This document shows positions 39,328-49,082 of a stretch of 64,000 bases of DNA, piece by piece. A program made the translations under genes and the position numbers. Each line of letters begins with the position of its first letter. The stretch's first letter is position 1. Below the pieces are notes generated by a model that ran no database searches, was not told the DNA's origin, and saw nothing but the letters and a program-made list of their open reading frames with translations. The DNA lies in the NCBI GenBank assembly GCA_947650285.1, contig CANTFL010000740.1, positions 1 through 64,000 of the forward strand, read 5' to 3'. Origin of the DNA: Hyaloperonospora brassicae (Eukaryota; Oomycota; Peronosporomycetes; Peronosporales; Peronosporaceae).

Positions 39328-40113
39328 CTAGATTGAAAACTCATTAAAGCTGCTCTTGTCCTTCTTGCCCTTGTTCTTGCCCTTGGCCTTCTCCTCCCGA
39401 GCAATGCGCACCGCCACGGGCTCCACGGCCTTCTTCTTCTTGCTCTTGCTCTTCATCACGGCCTTAATGTCCACGACACTGGCCACCGCTGTCGTCTCCG
39501 ACTCGACGGCTTTCACCGGCTTTTTGCCCTTTTTCTTCTTCTTTGTCTTCTTGTCCCCTGCAGTAGCAGCAGTAGCCGTAGCACTCTCCAGTGTCCCCTC
39601 TCCCTCCTCCTCCTCCTTCTCCTTCTTCTGCGTTGACGCGGCGGTGCCACTTGTCTCCGTCTCAATGCCGAGCGCCGCGAGCGCAGCGTCCAGTTCCTTC
39701 ATCTCGAGCTCCTTCTTCTCCTTCTTCGACAGCGTCCGCACAGGAACCACTGCGGTCTTCTTCCCATCGACAGCTGCTACCGACTTGACTGTCCCCTCTG
39801 CGTCGTCCCCTTCGTCGTCGTCTTCGTCCTCTTCTTCGTCACTCTCACTATACTCCTCGTCGTCGTCGTCGCCTTCGGCTCCAATTGCCGCTCCGTTTGC
39901 TGCTTCTCCTGTTGTACCCATTGGCAGAGTAACGGGCGCTCCATTCGCCGCGTGCAGTTCGTCGTCGCTGTCGTCGCCCCACGCGGTCGTCGACGACGAC
40001 TTGTTCACGAACGAGGCGAACATGGAGTTCCCAGTGGTGGCAGTGGCGTCGGCCGTTTTCTTCTTGCGCTTCTCGGGCTGCAGCGCCGAGAACACGTTGC
40101 GCTGGGTACTCAT
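39328..40113 (-). CDS. Lys/Glu-rich low-complexity protein, unknown function
   Basis: A 261-aa single-exon protein starting at the ATG at 40113 (MSTQRNVFSALQPEKRKKK). An Asp/Glu-rich block at about residues 90-115 is followed by KEKKELEMKELDAALAALGI, a likely coiled coil. The second half is rich in Lys/Ala, with KKTKKKKKGKKP and a conserved-looking end KKDKSSFNEFSI. Composition suggests a nucleolar, ribosome-associated or chromatin-associated protein, but no domain is visible. The in-frame extension upstream to 40536 looks like noncoding leader. Its codon bias makes a 272-codon antisense Ser/Phe-rich shadow frame. Confidence 0.65.
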   Translation of the reverse strand: MSTQRNVFSALQPEKRKKKTADATATTGNSMFASFVNKSSSTTAWGDDSDDELHAANGAPVTLPMGTTGEAANGAAIGAEGDDDDEEYSESDEEEDEDDDEGDDAEGTVKSVAAVDGKKTAVVPVRTLSKKEKKELEMKELDAALAALGIETETSGTAASTQKKEKEEEEGEGTLESATATAATAGDKKTKKKKKGKKPVKAVESETTAVASVVDIKAVMKSKSKKKKAVEPVAVRIAREEKAKGKNKGKKDKSSFNEFSI

Positions 40114-40842
40114 GTGTGGATATGGCTCGGGTGGCGACGAGATGGGTACAGATGGAGCCAATGTACTGGAATAAGAGAGTGACTGACGGACGGACTCACT
40201 GGGGGGGATGACGAGGTCGGTTGGTTTTGTATTGTGAACAACTGACTGAGTGGCGAGCGAGTCGAAAATCGGGGGGGGGCGAAAACAATCGCTCGATCGC
40301 TCACTAGATCGGTAGATCACTACATCAGTGAATCGAGCGAGCGGCCGAAGTGCAACTATTGCAGTTGGGCGGGAAACTATTGCGGTTGCGAGTGCGATTA
40401 TTACGATAGTGGACCACATGCCGCGCCCATCATCTGCGCTGCGCGTTGTCGTGCTGTGATTCGCTGAAACTCGACACCCGCACTTGCGACGCTGATGGGT
40501 ACAGTCCCTCCTCGTCCGCTGGTAATTGATCGACACTGACTACCACTGGGACAAGAGAGAGAGAGAGAGAGGCGGAGAGGGCGCTATTGAAAGCCCGTGT
40601 AGCCATTTGCAGGCACCTGGTGCAGCCATTGTGCGAGTGTTCTTGTGCAGCCATTGCGTCGTCGCCCAGCGACACAGACAGCCCCCAACGACCGCCGTCC
40701 GTCGTAAGTGCCGCACGTGTTCTCTCTCTTTGCGTCAGCAGCGAGCGCACCCCTTCGCCGCACAGGCGCAGTCGACAGACCCGTACGCTGATTGGTCGAG
40801 TGGACGTACTGACTCGTGCGCGCTGTGTCGCTCTTTGTTTGT
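40114..40842. other. Divergent intergenic region
   Basis: Carries the promoter of the minus-strand Lys/Glu-rich gene and probably the upstream part of the two-helix membrane protein gene. A GA tract lies at about 40554-40571. An upstream exon of the latter gene within 40526-40800 is possible but I could not establish it. Confidence 0.4.
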
Positions 40843-40907
40843 GGTGTGGCTGTGGTGTGGCTGTGGTGTGGCTGTGGTGTGGCTGTGGTGTGGCTGTGGT
40901 GTGCGCA
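40843..40907. repeat. GGTGTGGCTGT minisatellite, five perfect 11-bp units
   Basis: Five consecutive identical 11-base units start at 40843, 40854, 40865, 40876 and 40887, followed by a diverged sixth unit ending GTGCGCAG, which looks like a splice acceptor. It lies immediately upstream of the two-helix membrane protein start. Confidence 0.9.
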
Positions 40908-40935
40908 GAATGTGTACGGGGACTTGCGCAAGGAA

Positions 40936-41655
40936 ATGACTGCGACGTTTGACCGGCCCGATAGGGTACCGGTTGTGATTGGCGGCGGCGGCGGCACAGC
41001 GGCCGAGTACGCGAACCTCAAACATCTGCACGTGGGGTCGCCGCCTCCCAGTGACGCCAGCGATGTCGGCGACGCGGCCGAGCTGGACGAGGTGCTGGCC
41101 GCAGGATCGAGTCAGGGCCCGCAGACGCATCCGGGTGCGTGTTGTGGGGTTTGGTCGTAGACCGCGTGGCGTGGCATGAAGTGGACTTATGTGGGGCATT
41201 GTGTGTATGTTTGTGTCGTTGTTTGTTTTGTGTGGGTCTCTTGTGTGTGTGGGTGTGGGTGTGGGTGTGGGTAGGCATCATTTGGTGTGCGATTCTTTCG
41301 TTTGCCGGCTTCTTTTTGCTTGTGAGTCGTGTCTTGTGGCTGTTTGGATGTTGTTGGATACATGTGGGTGCGTTGTTGTGATGGACGTGGAGTCGCTTAC
41401 GGACGATGTGCTTGTTTGTGTTTGTTTGTTTGTTTGTGTCGCTGGCAGTTTATTGTGGGCTGCATGGTCGGCAGCAACTCGCTGTATATCAAGGTTCGAC
41501 CGCCCGCTGGCAAGTCCAAGTCGTCGTTAGCAGTGAGTGTGTTCCTCGCGTCGTTCATGTACTTGTGCGTCTTTGGCACGAGTGTCATGTACTTTCGGCG
41601 GGCACGACGTGCGCAGAAAGTGTATCAGCTCTCGCTCGACGTGCATGCTGATTGA
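40936..41655 (+). CDS. Small two-helix membrane protein, unknown function (at least three exons)
   Basis: Exons 40936-41134, 41275-41321 and 41449-41655 join in consistent phases (1, then 0) to give 150 aa. The donors are GTGCGT and GTGAGT, the acceptors GGTAG and GGCAG. An Ala/Gly/Asp-rich soluble N-terminus (about 65 residues) is followed by helix 1 assembled across the 47-bp micro-exon (IIWCAILSFAGFFLL-FIVGC). Then come SNSLYIKVRPPAGKSKSS, helix 2 (VFLASFMYLCVFGTSVMYF) and a basic tail. Both G/T-rich introns carry GGGTGT or TTTG tracts. The in-frame sequence NVYGDLRKE before the ATG, preceded by an acceptor-like GCAG at 40908, may mean another 5' exon. Family unknown. Confidence 0.65.
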
Positions 41656-41944
41656 GCGGCGGGGAGCAAGTCGAGGTAGAGTCTGGCAAGAAGAGCGCGC
41701 ATTCGTTGCACGTCTGTAGATTATAGCACCACCACCACCAAGAAGGAGAAGCATTTCCAGCCAGAAACAATATAGAGAGAGATTGAGACACGGACACTGG
41801 TGTTTTATCAACGGCGGTAGCAGCAGCAGCAGCAGCTTCTTGCTGTCTTCGCAACAGGCAAACACGGCGGCATGGGCACAGACGTCGTCTTTTGGTCTAC
41901 AGCCAGCAGACCCATACGATATGTCCTCGCACTCCTCATAGTCC
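41656..41944. other. Short convergent intergenic region
   Basis: 289 bases with an ACC/GCA-rich patch near 41728-41830. No gene seen. Confidence 0.4.
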
Positions 41945-43651
41945 TCAGACACCATTGTAGTCATCGCACTCTGTCTTCACCACTGCTTGCTCGCTTCTGT
42001 CCAACTCCTTGTCGTCACACGCTCCGTCTTCATCCTCGCCATCGGCAGATCCATTGTAGACGAAGATCAGGTTCTTCTCATACGCAGCTGCAAGCACCTG
42101 TCGAGCAGCTTCCGCACGAGCTTTCTTCTTGCTGATGGCGTTCGCTGTCGCAACGTACTCGCCGTTCAGATAGCCCCTGCACTCGAACTCGGTGACGTCT
42201 TTGCTTGGCGAGACATCCTTCATGTCAAAGCGCGCCAGAAGACCTCCGCGCTGAGTGAGCTGGTTCAGCAAAGATAGCGGCGAAAGCTGACGCTCGAGCC
42301 AAGTTACCCGAATCGGTCCCTCCTGCGCTGGGCTGCCACTAGCATTCGACGGACGACGTGGCTGCTGCTCAACCGCAGGCTCGTTCACGCTCGACTGCTT
42401 GCCTGCTTTTGTGCGCTCGAACTTCTCCAAATCAGCCAGCTCCTCTGGCAGAAGCTTGCCGGCCGCTTTCTTATCGCTCCACAGCTTCTCAATTGCAATC
42501 TTGCACGCTTCATTCTTGACGAGTTTCTTCGAAGTGCCTTGGACACCGCTCGCGAGGACCTCACCCGTCGCACCATTTGCAATCGTGCACGCAAACAGAG
42601 GTGCTTCACCTGCGTCCGAATTGTGCAAGTGTCGAATGTCCACCATCATCTGTTGTTTGATCTTCATAAAGTACACATTCAGCCGTGCTGCAGCCACACT
42701 GCCGTCCTCTCGACTTGGCAACGGCGTAGCATCAACTCGCTTTTGCATCTCCTGTTGCAGCTGCCGTGCCTGCTCTTCTGGCGTCAGCGCCGCCGACTGC
42801 GTTGCCGCTTCTGCCGCCATCGCAGCAGCTAATTGCGATGCACCGAGGGTGGCTACTTCCGCCTGTTTCAACTCCCATTTGCGTCGAGCAGCTGCAACGT
42901 CTTTTTTCAAGTTGAGAAACTGCGCCTTGTCGGGATACAAGTCCAGCGCCCGGTCAATCACTTCGTCTGCTTCGTCATGCCGGTGCTCCAGCAGCCGACC
43001 TTTGGCCAGCGCATACAGCGCTTTGGTCGACGACGCATCGACGCTCAATGCCTTTTCTGCGTACTCGTGCACCAACGAGAGGTCCTTCAGCTTGAGGCCA
43101 CAGATCGCAACGTTGTTGCATAGGAGGACGTAGCGCGCTTGCACCTCGTCGTCGTCCCACTGGGCCGGTGGGACACTGCGGCCATAGTACTCACTCAACT
43201 GGTGCTGCTCGACGGCCTCGAGACTGCGTCGAAACGCAGTGCTCGCAGCGTAAAAGTGCTTCGCTTGGAACTTCTGTTTGCCCTCTGCCTGCGCGGCCGA
43301 TGCAGTCTCGAGAAACACTGGCGGCGTCTCGTTCTCCTGCTCCTTCATCGCCAGCGCCGCCACGCGCTCGCTCAGTGCACGTGTGTACCACTGGTCAATG
43401 TCCAGTTGCCCTGTAGCCGCTCCCTCGTCTCGACGGCCGTCTTCGCTCTGCTGTTGTAAATGCGTAAGCGTCTGTCGCACGTGCGGGTCCCAGACCCAGT
43501 CTTCGAACGACCGCGACGCGTCGCGCACGAACGTCAGCAACAGGTCCTGCACGCCCCGGAGCGCGAGCAGCGGCTGTAGGAACTGCTGCGTCTGCGCGTC
43601 GCTCGCGCGCAAGACCGCGCGCAAGCGCGTGAGCTCGTCGGGGGCGGTCAT
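41945..43651 (-). CDS. TPR plus two dsRNA-binding-domain protein
   Basis: A 568-aa single-exon protein. Residues of about 115-265 form three tetratricopeptide-type helical repeats (AQAEGKQKFQAKHFYAAS, VLLCNNVAICGLKLKD, SSTKALYALAKGRLLEHRHD), like the TPR part of FKBP/AIP co-chaperones. After an Ala/Gln-rich linker come two double-stranded RNA-binding modules. The first is about residues 325-400 (FACTIANGATGEVLASG, then SKKLVKNEACKIAIEKLW). The second is about 475-535 (FECRGYLNGEYVATANA, then SKKKARAEAARQVL). The C-terminus is acidic. The domain order suggests an adaptor between a protein partner such as HSP90 and dsRNA; RNA silencing or translation control would be candidate roles, by inference only. 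It is divergent from the KH-like gene. Confidence 0.8.
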   Translation of the reverse strand: MTAPDELTRLRAVLRASDAQTQQFLQPLLALRGVQDLLLTFVRDASRSFEDWVWDPHVRQTLTHLQQQSEDGRRDEGAATGQLDIDQWYTRALSERVAALAMKEQENETPPVFLETASAAQAEGKQKFQAKHFYAASTAFRRSLEAVEQHQLSEYYGRSVPPAQWDDDEVQARYVLLCNNVAICGLKLKDLSLVHEYAEKALSVDASSTKALYALAKGRLLEHRHDEADEVIDRALDLYPDKAQFLNLKKDVAAARRKWELKQAEVATLGASQLAAAMAAEAATQSAALTPEEQARQLQQEMQKRVDATPLPSREDGSVAAARLNVYFMKIKQQMMVDIRHLHNSDAGEAPLFACTIANGATGEVLASGVQGTSKKLVKNEACKIAIEKLWSDKKAAGKLLPEELADLEKFERTKAGKQSSVNEPAVEQQPRRPSNASGSPAQEGPIRVTWLERQLSPLSLLNQLTQRGGLLARFDMKDVSPSKDVTEFECRGYLNGEYVATANAISKKKARAEAARQVLAAAYEKNLIFVYNGSADGEDEDGACDDKELDRSEQAVVKTECDDYNGV

Positions 43652-43931
43652 TTTAGAAATGAACCCGCGCGCGTGACGCAGGGCGGGTCACGCATTTCTA
43701 TTTGAACACCACCGCGCGAATGCGGTCGTAATTACGTATTTACGTCTTTCCAACTTGTGCCACTAACTCGATTGATCGCAAGCAATCGTCGTCAATGATT
43801 GCGTCATCGTCACGACCGCCACAGGAGACCTACCGGATGGTTGCCGAACTTCAGAGTGATGGTCAAGGGGGGCGCACTCGTGTGGTGCACACCACACACG
43901 TTCCCACCACTGACACTCCGCGCGCACTCTC
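43652..43931. promoter_or_regulatory. Divergent promoter between the dsRBD and KH-like genes
   Basis: 280 bases separate two divergent start codons (43651 minus, 43932 plus), so both promoters should lie here. CGCGCG-rich patches flank an AT-richer centre (43690-43800). No clear initiator consensus was identified. Confidence 0.5.
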
Positions 43932-46900
43932 ATGGCAGCTGCTGCGTCGCGCGCCGGCGACACCCGACGCCCGTCCGACGCGTCGCCCGACGCTGCACCG
44001 CAGCCTTCACACACAGCTCGTCCTTTGGCTCCGCATGCGCCACGCGATACGCCGTCCGCGTCGGCGCTGCGCGCGTCCGAAGCGCCGTACCGCGCGCGCG
44101 TGCGGACTGTCCGGATAACCACCCGCGTGCATCCGGATATGCTCGTGCCCTACCTCTACACCGACCGACCGGACCGCTGCAGTATCAATGCCATTGGAAG
44201 TGACACTGCGTGTACGATTGACTACTGCGCGCTGTCGCCCTCGGAGCTCGCGCAGGTGCCGCCGTCGCAGGGCTTTGGCATGAACTTTTTGGTCGCTGGT
44301 CATTCCCGTGCAACGCTCGAGGCAGCGGCGGGCCGTCTGCAGGCGCTGGTCGAGACGGTGGAGGCGTATTTGTTGCAAAAGACAAGTGGACGGAGCCGAG
44401 CGGGAGGACGCGCAGCACAGAGCGAGTTCCGATCGAGTCGCGTGGACGCAGAAGGTGCAGCGCACGAGCACGAGGACGGAGAGCGGAAGCGGATGGAGAC
44501 AGACGGACGGACGGTGCGGGATCGGCACTGGGCCGAGTGGACCGCAGACGAGTGCGCGTATAGCGCCGACGCGGCTTGGGCGTCGGCAACGTACCAGGTG
44601 CGAGGTCATGGCGATGGATGGAGACCGTGGAAACGGAGACAGGGGGAGATGATAGAGGACAAGGAAGAGTGGAGCGTGAGGAGGAGGAGGAGGGGGGTGC
44701 AGGCGTGTGGGAGACGCAGCTCGGACGTGGATGCAGCTGCAGGGGAAGGTGCTTTTGTACCGCATCGAGGCGGCCAGATGCGACCGCCCAGTGAGACTCG
44801 TCGTCGCGTGCGGCGGACGTTGGATGCTGTGCAATGGGTACCGAGGCAACACTCGCGCGGGATGCGTAGTGGCGATGCAGGGTATGCAGCGTACGCTGTT
44901 GCTTCCTCTGTTGCTGAAAACGAACCGTCCCATCGGATGCTCCACCACCAGCAGAACCACTATCTGTACCAAGGATCACCGAAGCAGTTTGCACAAGCCG
45001 AGTTTAGTCCGTATGGGGACGATAGACTGGAAAGTGACGATGGTGCAGATGTTCCCGAATATGAAGAGACAGCTGATTCTGCGAATGCAACCGTGCGATA
45101 CAACGACGGTGCGGCTTTCTTTACGGATCAGCATCGATCCATGTACCGGTCGCATCCTTGCCGAAGTCTGAAGCGTCCGCTGAGCAAAGTGCAACGGAAT
45201 GGAACTGTCACACCACCCAGCGTTTACCGGAAACGGATTCCATACATGTATGACTATCGGTATGACGACGAAGAAGATGAATGGATGACAGAGGAGGAGG
45301 AGGAAGTGGGTGGTGACTACGGGATTGCTCCGCAGTTTCGTTCCTTGGATTCACCTGTCGTGCATCAGCGACCACACTTTGATAGTAGAAGCCCAGGACA
45401 ATGGGGAAGCCCTGTTGTACGTGCGCCCCACCAGTTGCATAAACGGCGTCGGATTCCGCCAGACAGATATTTTGCAGATGAAAGGATGAATAATGATTAC
45501 AGGTATAACAGGCATAGTCACGAGCGTACGTTTTCCCCGGTTTTGAACGATCGGATGGGACAGCTACACAAAGTTGCAGCTAACGTCGGCGGTAGCACTT
45601 TTCCTGATCGTTTGGACAATTTGGAAAAAATGGCGGCTGAAGAAGAATCCACGGCGTCAAGCTCGATTGCAGCTCATACTAATGATGACGTCCTGACGTC
45701 TACAACTTGTGCGACCGAACCCGCTTACGACATGCTTGCTGACTCTTCCGTCGATAACGAACCACTCAGTTCGACCGGAGAATTGCCGCTGGAGCAGCGA
45801 GATCCATGCGAGAACGCAGAGGCATTGCAAGTTACAAGCGACAACACTGCTGCAGATGAGCCACACAGCGTATGCACGTCTCAAATGGAGACGGTGCCGC
45901 TGGAAAGTGCCGAAAGGACGGAGGATGCGGCTGCGGTTGCATTGCCACAGAACACGATTGCACTTGCAAGCCGTTCGGGCCCTGTCTCGAACGAGACTGA
46001 TCGGAGTGCGCCAGGTAGTGACGTTTCTGTCTCGAATGAGACTGGTCCCAGTACGCCATGTGATGACGTCTCTGTCTCGAACAAGACTGGTCTTAGTGCG
46101 CCGGATTGTGACGTCTCTGACTCGAATGAGACTGGTCCCAGTGCGCCGGATTGTGACATTTCCGTCTCGAACGAGACTGACCTGAGTGCGCCATGTGGTG
46201 ACGTGCTTGCTGCACAGCGTGAGAACAGCCAAGCAAATATTAGTGACCTCAGCAATCCGCTTGGAAATGGTGCAATTATGCAAGCACCAGTGTTTGTCGA
46301 ATCTACCGTGGACCAGCAGTGCACGTTAAACGAAGGCAGACCCACGCAGCCGACAAGTGAGCGACCTGCTACCGACGCTATATGCATGAACGACTATGCC
46401 ATTGAATCATTGAAGCGACTTAGCCGAGCGGAAGCTGATTTCGCAATTGCGGAGAGATCGCTGTTGACACAGGAAGCCAAGTTGCGTCAAGCGGAAAACA
46501 GAAGCAATCGATATTGGAGGCTGAAAGCATTGTGTGATACGGTTTGCTATCTACAGTGCCAAGTTAGTTCTTGTTCACGTGGTACGGATGCATCGCACAA
46601 CCAAGATTTGCTGGACAAGCTCGAAAGTTTTCTCGAAAGTGCCGTGACACAAAAGGAGCAGACGCTGCATGACAAAGTTGTCGCGCTGCAAGGTGAAGTC
46701 GATCGCATTCTTGCTGTCCGCACACGTGTTGACAAGGATCAAGTCATCGAAGACCAGGCAAAAGCGGTTAAGCGGGACGGTGCTCTGGGCAACCCTACTT
46801 CGTCGACACCTTCGACTGAGAAGCAATGTGTCAATGGTGATGATGCGCAAGGCACGGCATGGGAGGACAGTGATTGGCCAGACGAAGATGTGCCGTGTGA

Positions 46901-49082
46901 TGTGTCGAGTGAAACAGAGGCTTGTGCGGCACAAACCGTTTCTGAGAAAAGCGGTCCGAAAATTGGAGGCAGTCTCGTTCCCGTGAAACTGGAAAGAGGG
47001 ATGTCACCTTCTTGGCCTCGCGAGCTGCCTCCATTTGTTCGATCTATGTTGTCCAGAGTGATTTTTGCAGATCCTCAATCGTACGTTATGAGGGCGGCAC
47101 ACGAGCGATTGCTGGATGAAATTGCGAAGGGAGATCCGTACTACTATTTGCAACCTAAAGTCGTGCATAAGAACGACGAAGCGTGTTTGCCGTTGCATTC
47201 CTCAGTCTCGCCGGTTTGTGAGTTTGGGTGCCGAGGCTCGTCAGCTCTGAAGTGGAAGCAAAAACTGGTGTCTCAGATTAGCGCGCGCATGAAGTCGTTC
47301 GATGACGTGGCATATTCGCTGGCTCGTAGCAGTGGAGGCAACGGAGTGCTGAACCGCAAGAAGGTGAACTCGATAATCCGCAAATTGCATTTCGTTGCTG
47401 TGCAGTTGCATTCACTAGTGTCACATCTGTATTGCGTAAAGAGCTTAGCAGTGTGCAAAGAGGTGGACTCGCTGCCGACGGCACTGAACAATTCTCATTT
47501 TGAGCGCAAGATGGGTGTGTACAAGTCGAGGTTGAAGCTTGCGCTTCCACACACATATCGGCAGCACTCTCGGCAGCAGCAGCACGATAGAAAGGGTTCA
47601 AACGCAATGGATGAGCTCTTGCTAGACACGTACGAGTTTTTACCTGAGCTGCTCCTTTGCGTTGATATTTGGGGCTACAACTATCGTGAAAGCGTCGCCA
47701 AGCGGCATGACTGCAAGAACGTACGCGAAGAGGAGCTTGTTGGCTCCGAGACGGTTTCGATGGGTGCGATGTTCCCGCTTGGTTATTTCCGCGAAGTAGA
47801 AAATTTGGCGCTCGACTTCAAGCACGACGGCAATGGTCTGCTTCGTTCCGTTTGCGACGAGCTGCTCAATATCGTGTGTTTGTGGAACGACTTTAAGTGG
47901 ACTGATGATTTCGACTCCGTGACACTGGATCGAGTGATGTCATTTGAGTCGGATGTGACTTCTAGCATTGTCAAGATCTTTGATGTCTATGGCCATCACC
48001 TGCAGGCGCTTTGGTCCTTGAGTCTACTGGACCAGCCTGAACAGCTGTTGACTGTTAATTTCACGCAGCCGAATGCGTATTATAGTGACCGTAGCCGAGG
48101 AAGTTTGACTGCATCTGCCGGCTTGCAGTCACGAGCAGCTGGGTTGTCGACAAATTCGAGTCAAGATATACATGGCGACTTGACAATTGTGGATCAAGTC
48201 GTGGCAACCGAGATCATGGAGCAACGCCTTGCTGAGGACTACTGGAATCAGAAGGTCACCGCGTTATCGCTTCACAGCCCTGGCAATGGTGTGATGGAAG
48301 TGGATATTGACTCGACGTCGTTTGAGTTACTGGATGCTGACACCATTCGTTCCTGGGACCATGATACTAGGGTGTCGCATTCACTGCGGCCTAGCGACGC
48401 GTACGCTGTTCGCAGTGAAATGAAGGCGCTCTCAGCTGTCACTAGCTACATGATGAGGAGCGAAGTGCACGACATTGGGCTCTCAAATGGTGATGGCAGT
48501 GGCGCGACTAGTGACGATGGCGTGGACCAGGCACTGGTCGACGCGTCGTCAAGGCAGCTTCTTGCCGCTGTAAGCCGTGCTCAAATGGTTACGCGGGATG
48601 CGCTGATCGGCTCCGAGAAGCTTGCTTTGCATTCTGCATCGACTCAGCTCGCCGACGAGGGACAACGCGCTGATCTCTGCGCAAGCGAAACCGATCGGGT
48701 AGGACACAAGGAGAGTTCTGTGCCTGTGCGCGATGTGCCGTCTCGCCAGGCTTTGACGGATCGAAACAAACGCGCAGTAAACTCGGAACGTGCTGGTTTG
48801 GAAAGCGAGGTCCACGATGGGCACACTGCTTTAGAAGATTCGGGTAGACATGACGGAGATGACGCGAACGCAGACACTACGCTTGCTGCAGAACAACCTG
48901 AGTTGCAGGATCTGGTCCGGTTATTGGCTCTTACGAAACAAAGTATGCAGGACCTTTGCAGCCGAAGACCTCGGTCTGCTCGAATGCGTGAGAAGGTCCA
49001 GACGCAGTCGCTCCAGCTCGCATACCAAGCAGTTGAGATTTTTCGAAACATGACAAACATGTACGCGTCCCAGCGGCGATAA
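43932..49082 (+). CDS. Large protein with KH-like N-terminal domain and internal repeats
   Basis: A 1716-aa uninterrupted frame. Residues of about 55-150 resemble a KH-like fold (VRTVRITTRVHPDMLVPYLY, GFGMNFLVAGHSRATLEAAA), hinting at RNA binding. About 150-620 are Arg-rich and disordered with acidic patches. Residues 685-759 are five tandem 15-residue repeats (SNET-x-SAP-type). Residues of about 830-935 look coiled coil. From about 1030 to 1510 a more ordered, conserved-looking region contains RSMLSRVIFADPQSYVMR, LLLCVDIWGYNYRESV and LLNIVCLWNDFKWTDDFD. I recognise no family for this C-terminal part. The start is the first ATG in frame. Confidence 0.75.
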   Translation: MAAAASRAGDTRRPSDASPDAAPQPSHTARPLAPHAPRDTPSASALRASEAPYRARVRTVRITTRVHPDMLVPYLYTDRPDRCSINAIGSDTACTIDYCALSPSELAQVPPSQGFGMNFLVAGHSRATLEAAAGRLQALVETVEAYLLQKTSGRSRAGGRAAQSEFRSSRVDAEGAAHEHEDGERKRMETDGRTVRDRHWAEWTADECAYSADAAWASATYQVRGHGDGWRPWKRRQGEMIEDKEEWSVRRRRRGVQACGRRSSDVDAAAGEGAFVPHRGGQMRPPSETRRRVRRTLDAVQWVPRQHSRGMRSGDAGYAAYAVASSVAENEPSHRMLHHQQNHYLYQGSPKQFAQAEFSPYGDDRLESDDGADVPEYEETADSANATVRYNDGAAFFTDQHRSMYRSHPCRSLKRPLSKVQRNGTVTPPSVYRKRIPYMYDYRYDDEEDEWMTEEEEEVGGDYGIAPQFRSLDSPVVHQRPHFDSRSPGQWGSPVVRAPHQLHKRRRIPPDRYFADERMNNDYRYNRHSHERTFSPVLNDRMGQLHKVAANVGGSTFPDRLDNLEKMAAEEESTASSSIAAHTNDDVLTSTTCATEPAYDMLADSSVDNEPLSSTGELPLEQRDPCENAEALQVTSDNTAADEPHSVCTSQMETVPLESAERTEDAAAVALPQNTIALASRSGPVSNETDRSAPGSDVSVSNETGPSTPCDDVSVSNKTGLSAPDCDVSDSNETGPSAPDCDISVSNETDLSAPCGDVLAAQRENSQANISDLSNPLGNGAIMQAPVFVESTVDQQCTLNEGRPTQPTSERPATDAICMNDYAIESLKRLSRAEADFAIAERSLLTQEAKLRQAENRSNRYWRLKALCDTVCYLQCQVSSCSRGTDASHNQDLLDKLESFLESAVTQKEQTLHDKVVALQGEVDRILAVRTRVDKDQVIEDQAKAVKRDGALGNPTSSTPSTEKQCVNGDDAQGTAWEDSDWPDEDVPCDVSSETEACAAQTVSEKSGPKIGGSLVPVKLERGMSPSWPRELPPFVRSMLSRVIFADPQSYVMRAAHERLLDEIAKGDPYYYLQPKVVHKNDEACLPLHSSVSPVCEFGCRGSSALKWKQKLVSQISARMKSFDDVAYSLARSSGGNGVLNRKKVNSIIRKLHFVAVQLHSLVSHLYCVKSLAVCKEVDSLPTALNNSHFERKMGVYKSRLKLALPHTYRQHSRQQQHDRKGSNAMDELLLDTYEFLPELLLCVDIWGYNYRESVAKRHDCKNVREEELVGSETVSMGAMFPLGYFREVENLALDFKHDGNGLLRSVCDELLNIVCLWNDFKWTDDFDSVTLDRVMSFESDVTSSIVKIFDVYGHHLQALWSLSLLDQPEQLLTVNFTQPNAYYSDRSRGSLTASAGLQSRAAGLSTNSSQDIHGDLTIVDQVVATEIMEQRLAEDYWNQKVTALSLHSPGNGVMEVDIDSTSFELLDADTIRSWDHDTRVSHSLRPSDAYAVRSEMKALSAVTSYMMRSEVHDIGLSNGDGSGATSDDGVDQALVDASSRQLLAAVSRAQMVTRDALIGSEKLALHSASTQLADEGQRADLCASETDRVGHKESSVPVRDVPSRQALTDRNKRAVNSERAGLESEVHDGHTALEDSGRHDGDDANADTTLAAEQPELQDLVRLLALTKQSMQDLCSRRPRSARMREKVQTQSLQLAYQAVEIFRNMTNMYASQRR
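45984..46208 (+). repeat. Five tandem 45-bp coding repeats
   Basis: Five units, each 45 bp and beginning GTCTCGAA(C/T), encode SNET(D/G)xSxP-type 15-residue repeats within the KH-like protein. Units differ at a few positions, and the period is exactly a multiple of three, so the frame is kept. Confidence 0.9.

Noticed and set aside
39356..40174. 272-codon Ser/Phe-rich plus-strand frame
   Set aside because: It shadows the Lys/Glu-rich gene on the minus strand, since AAG/GAG codons read as CTT/CTC.
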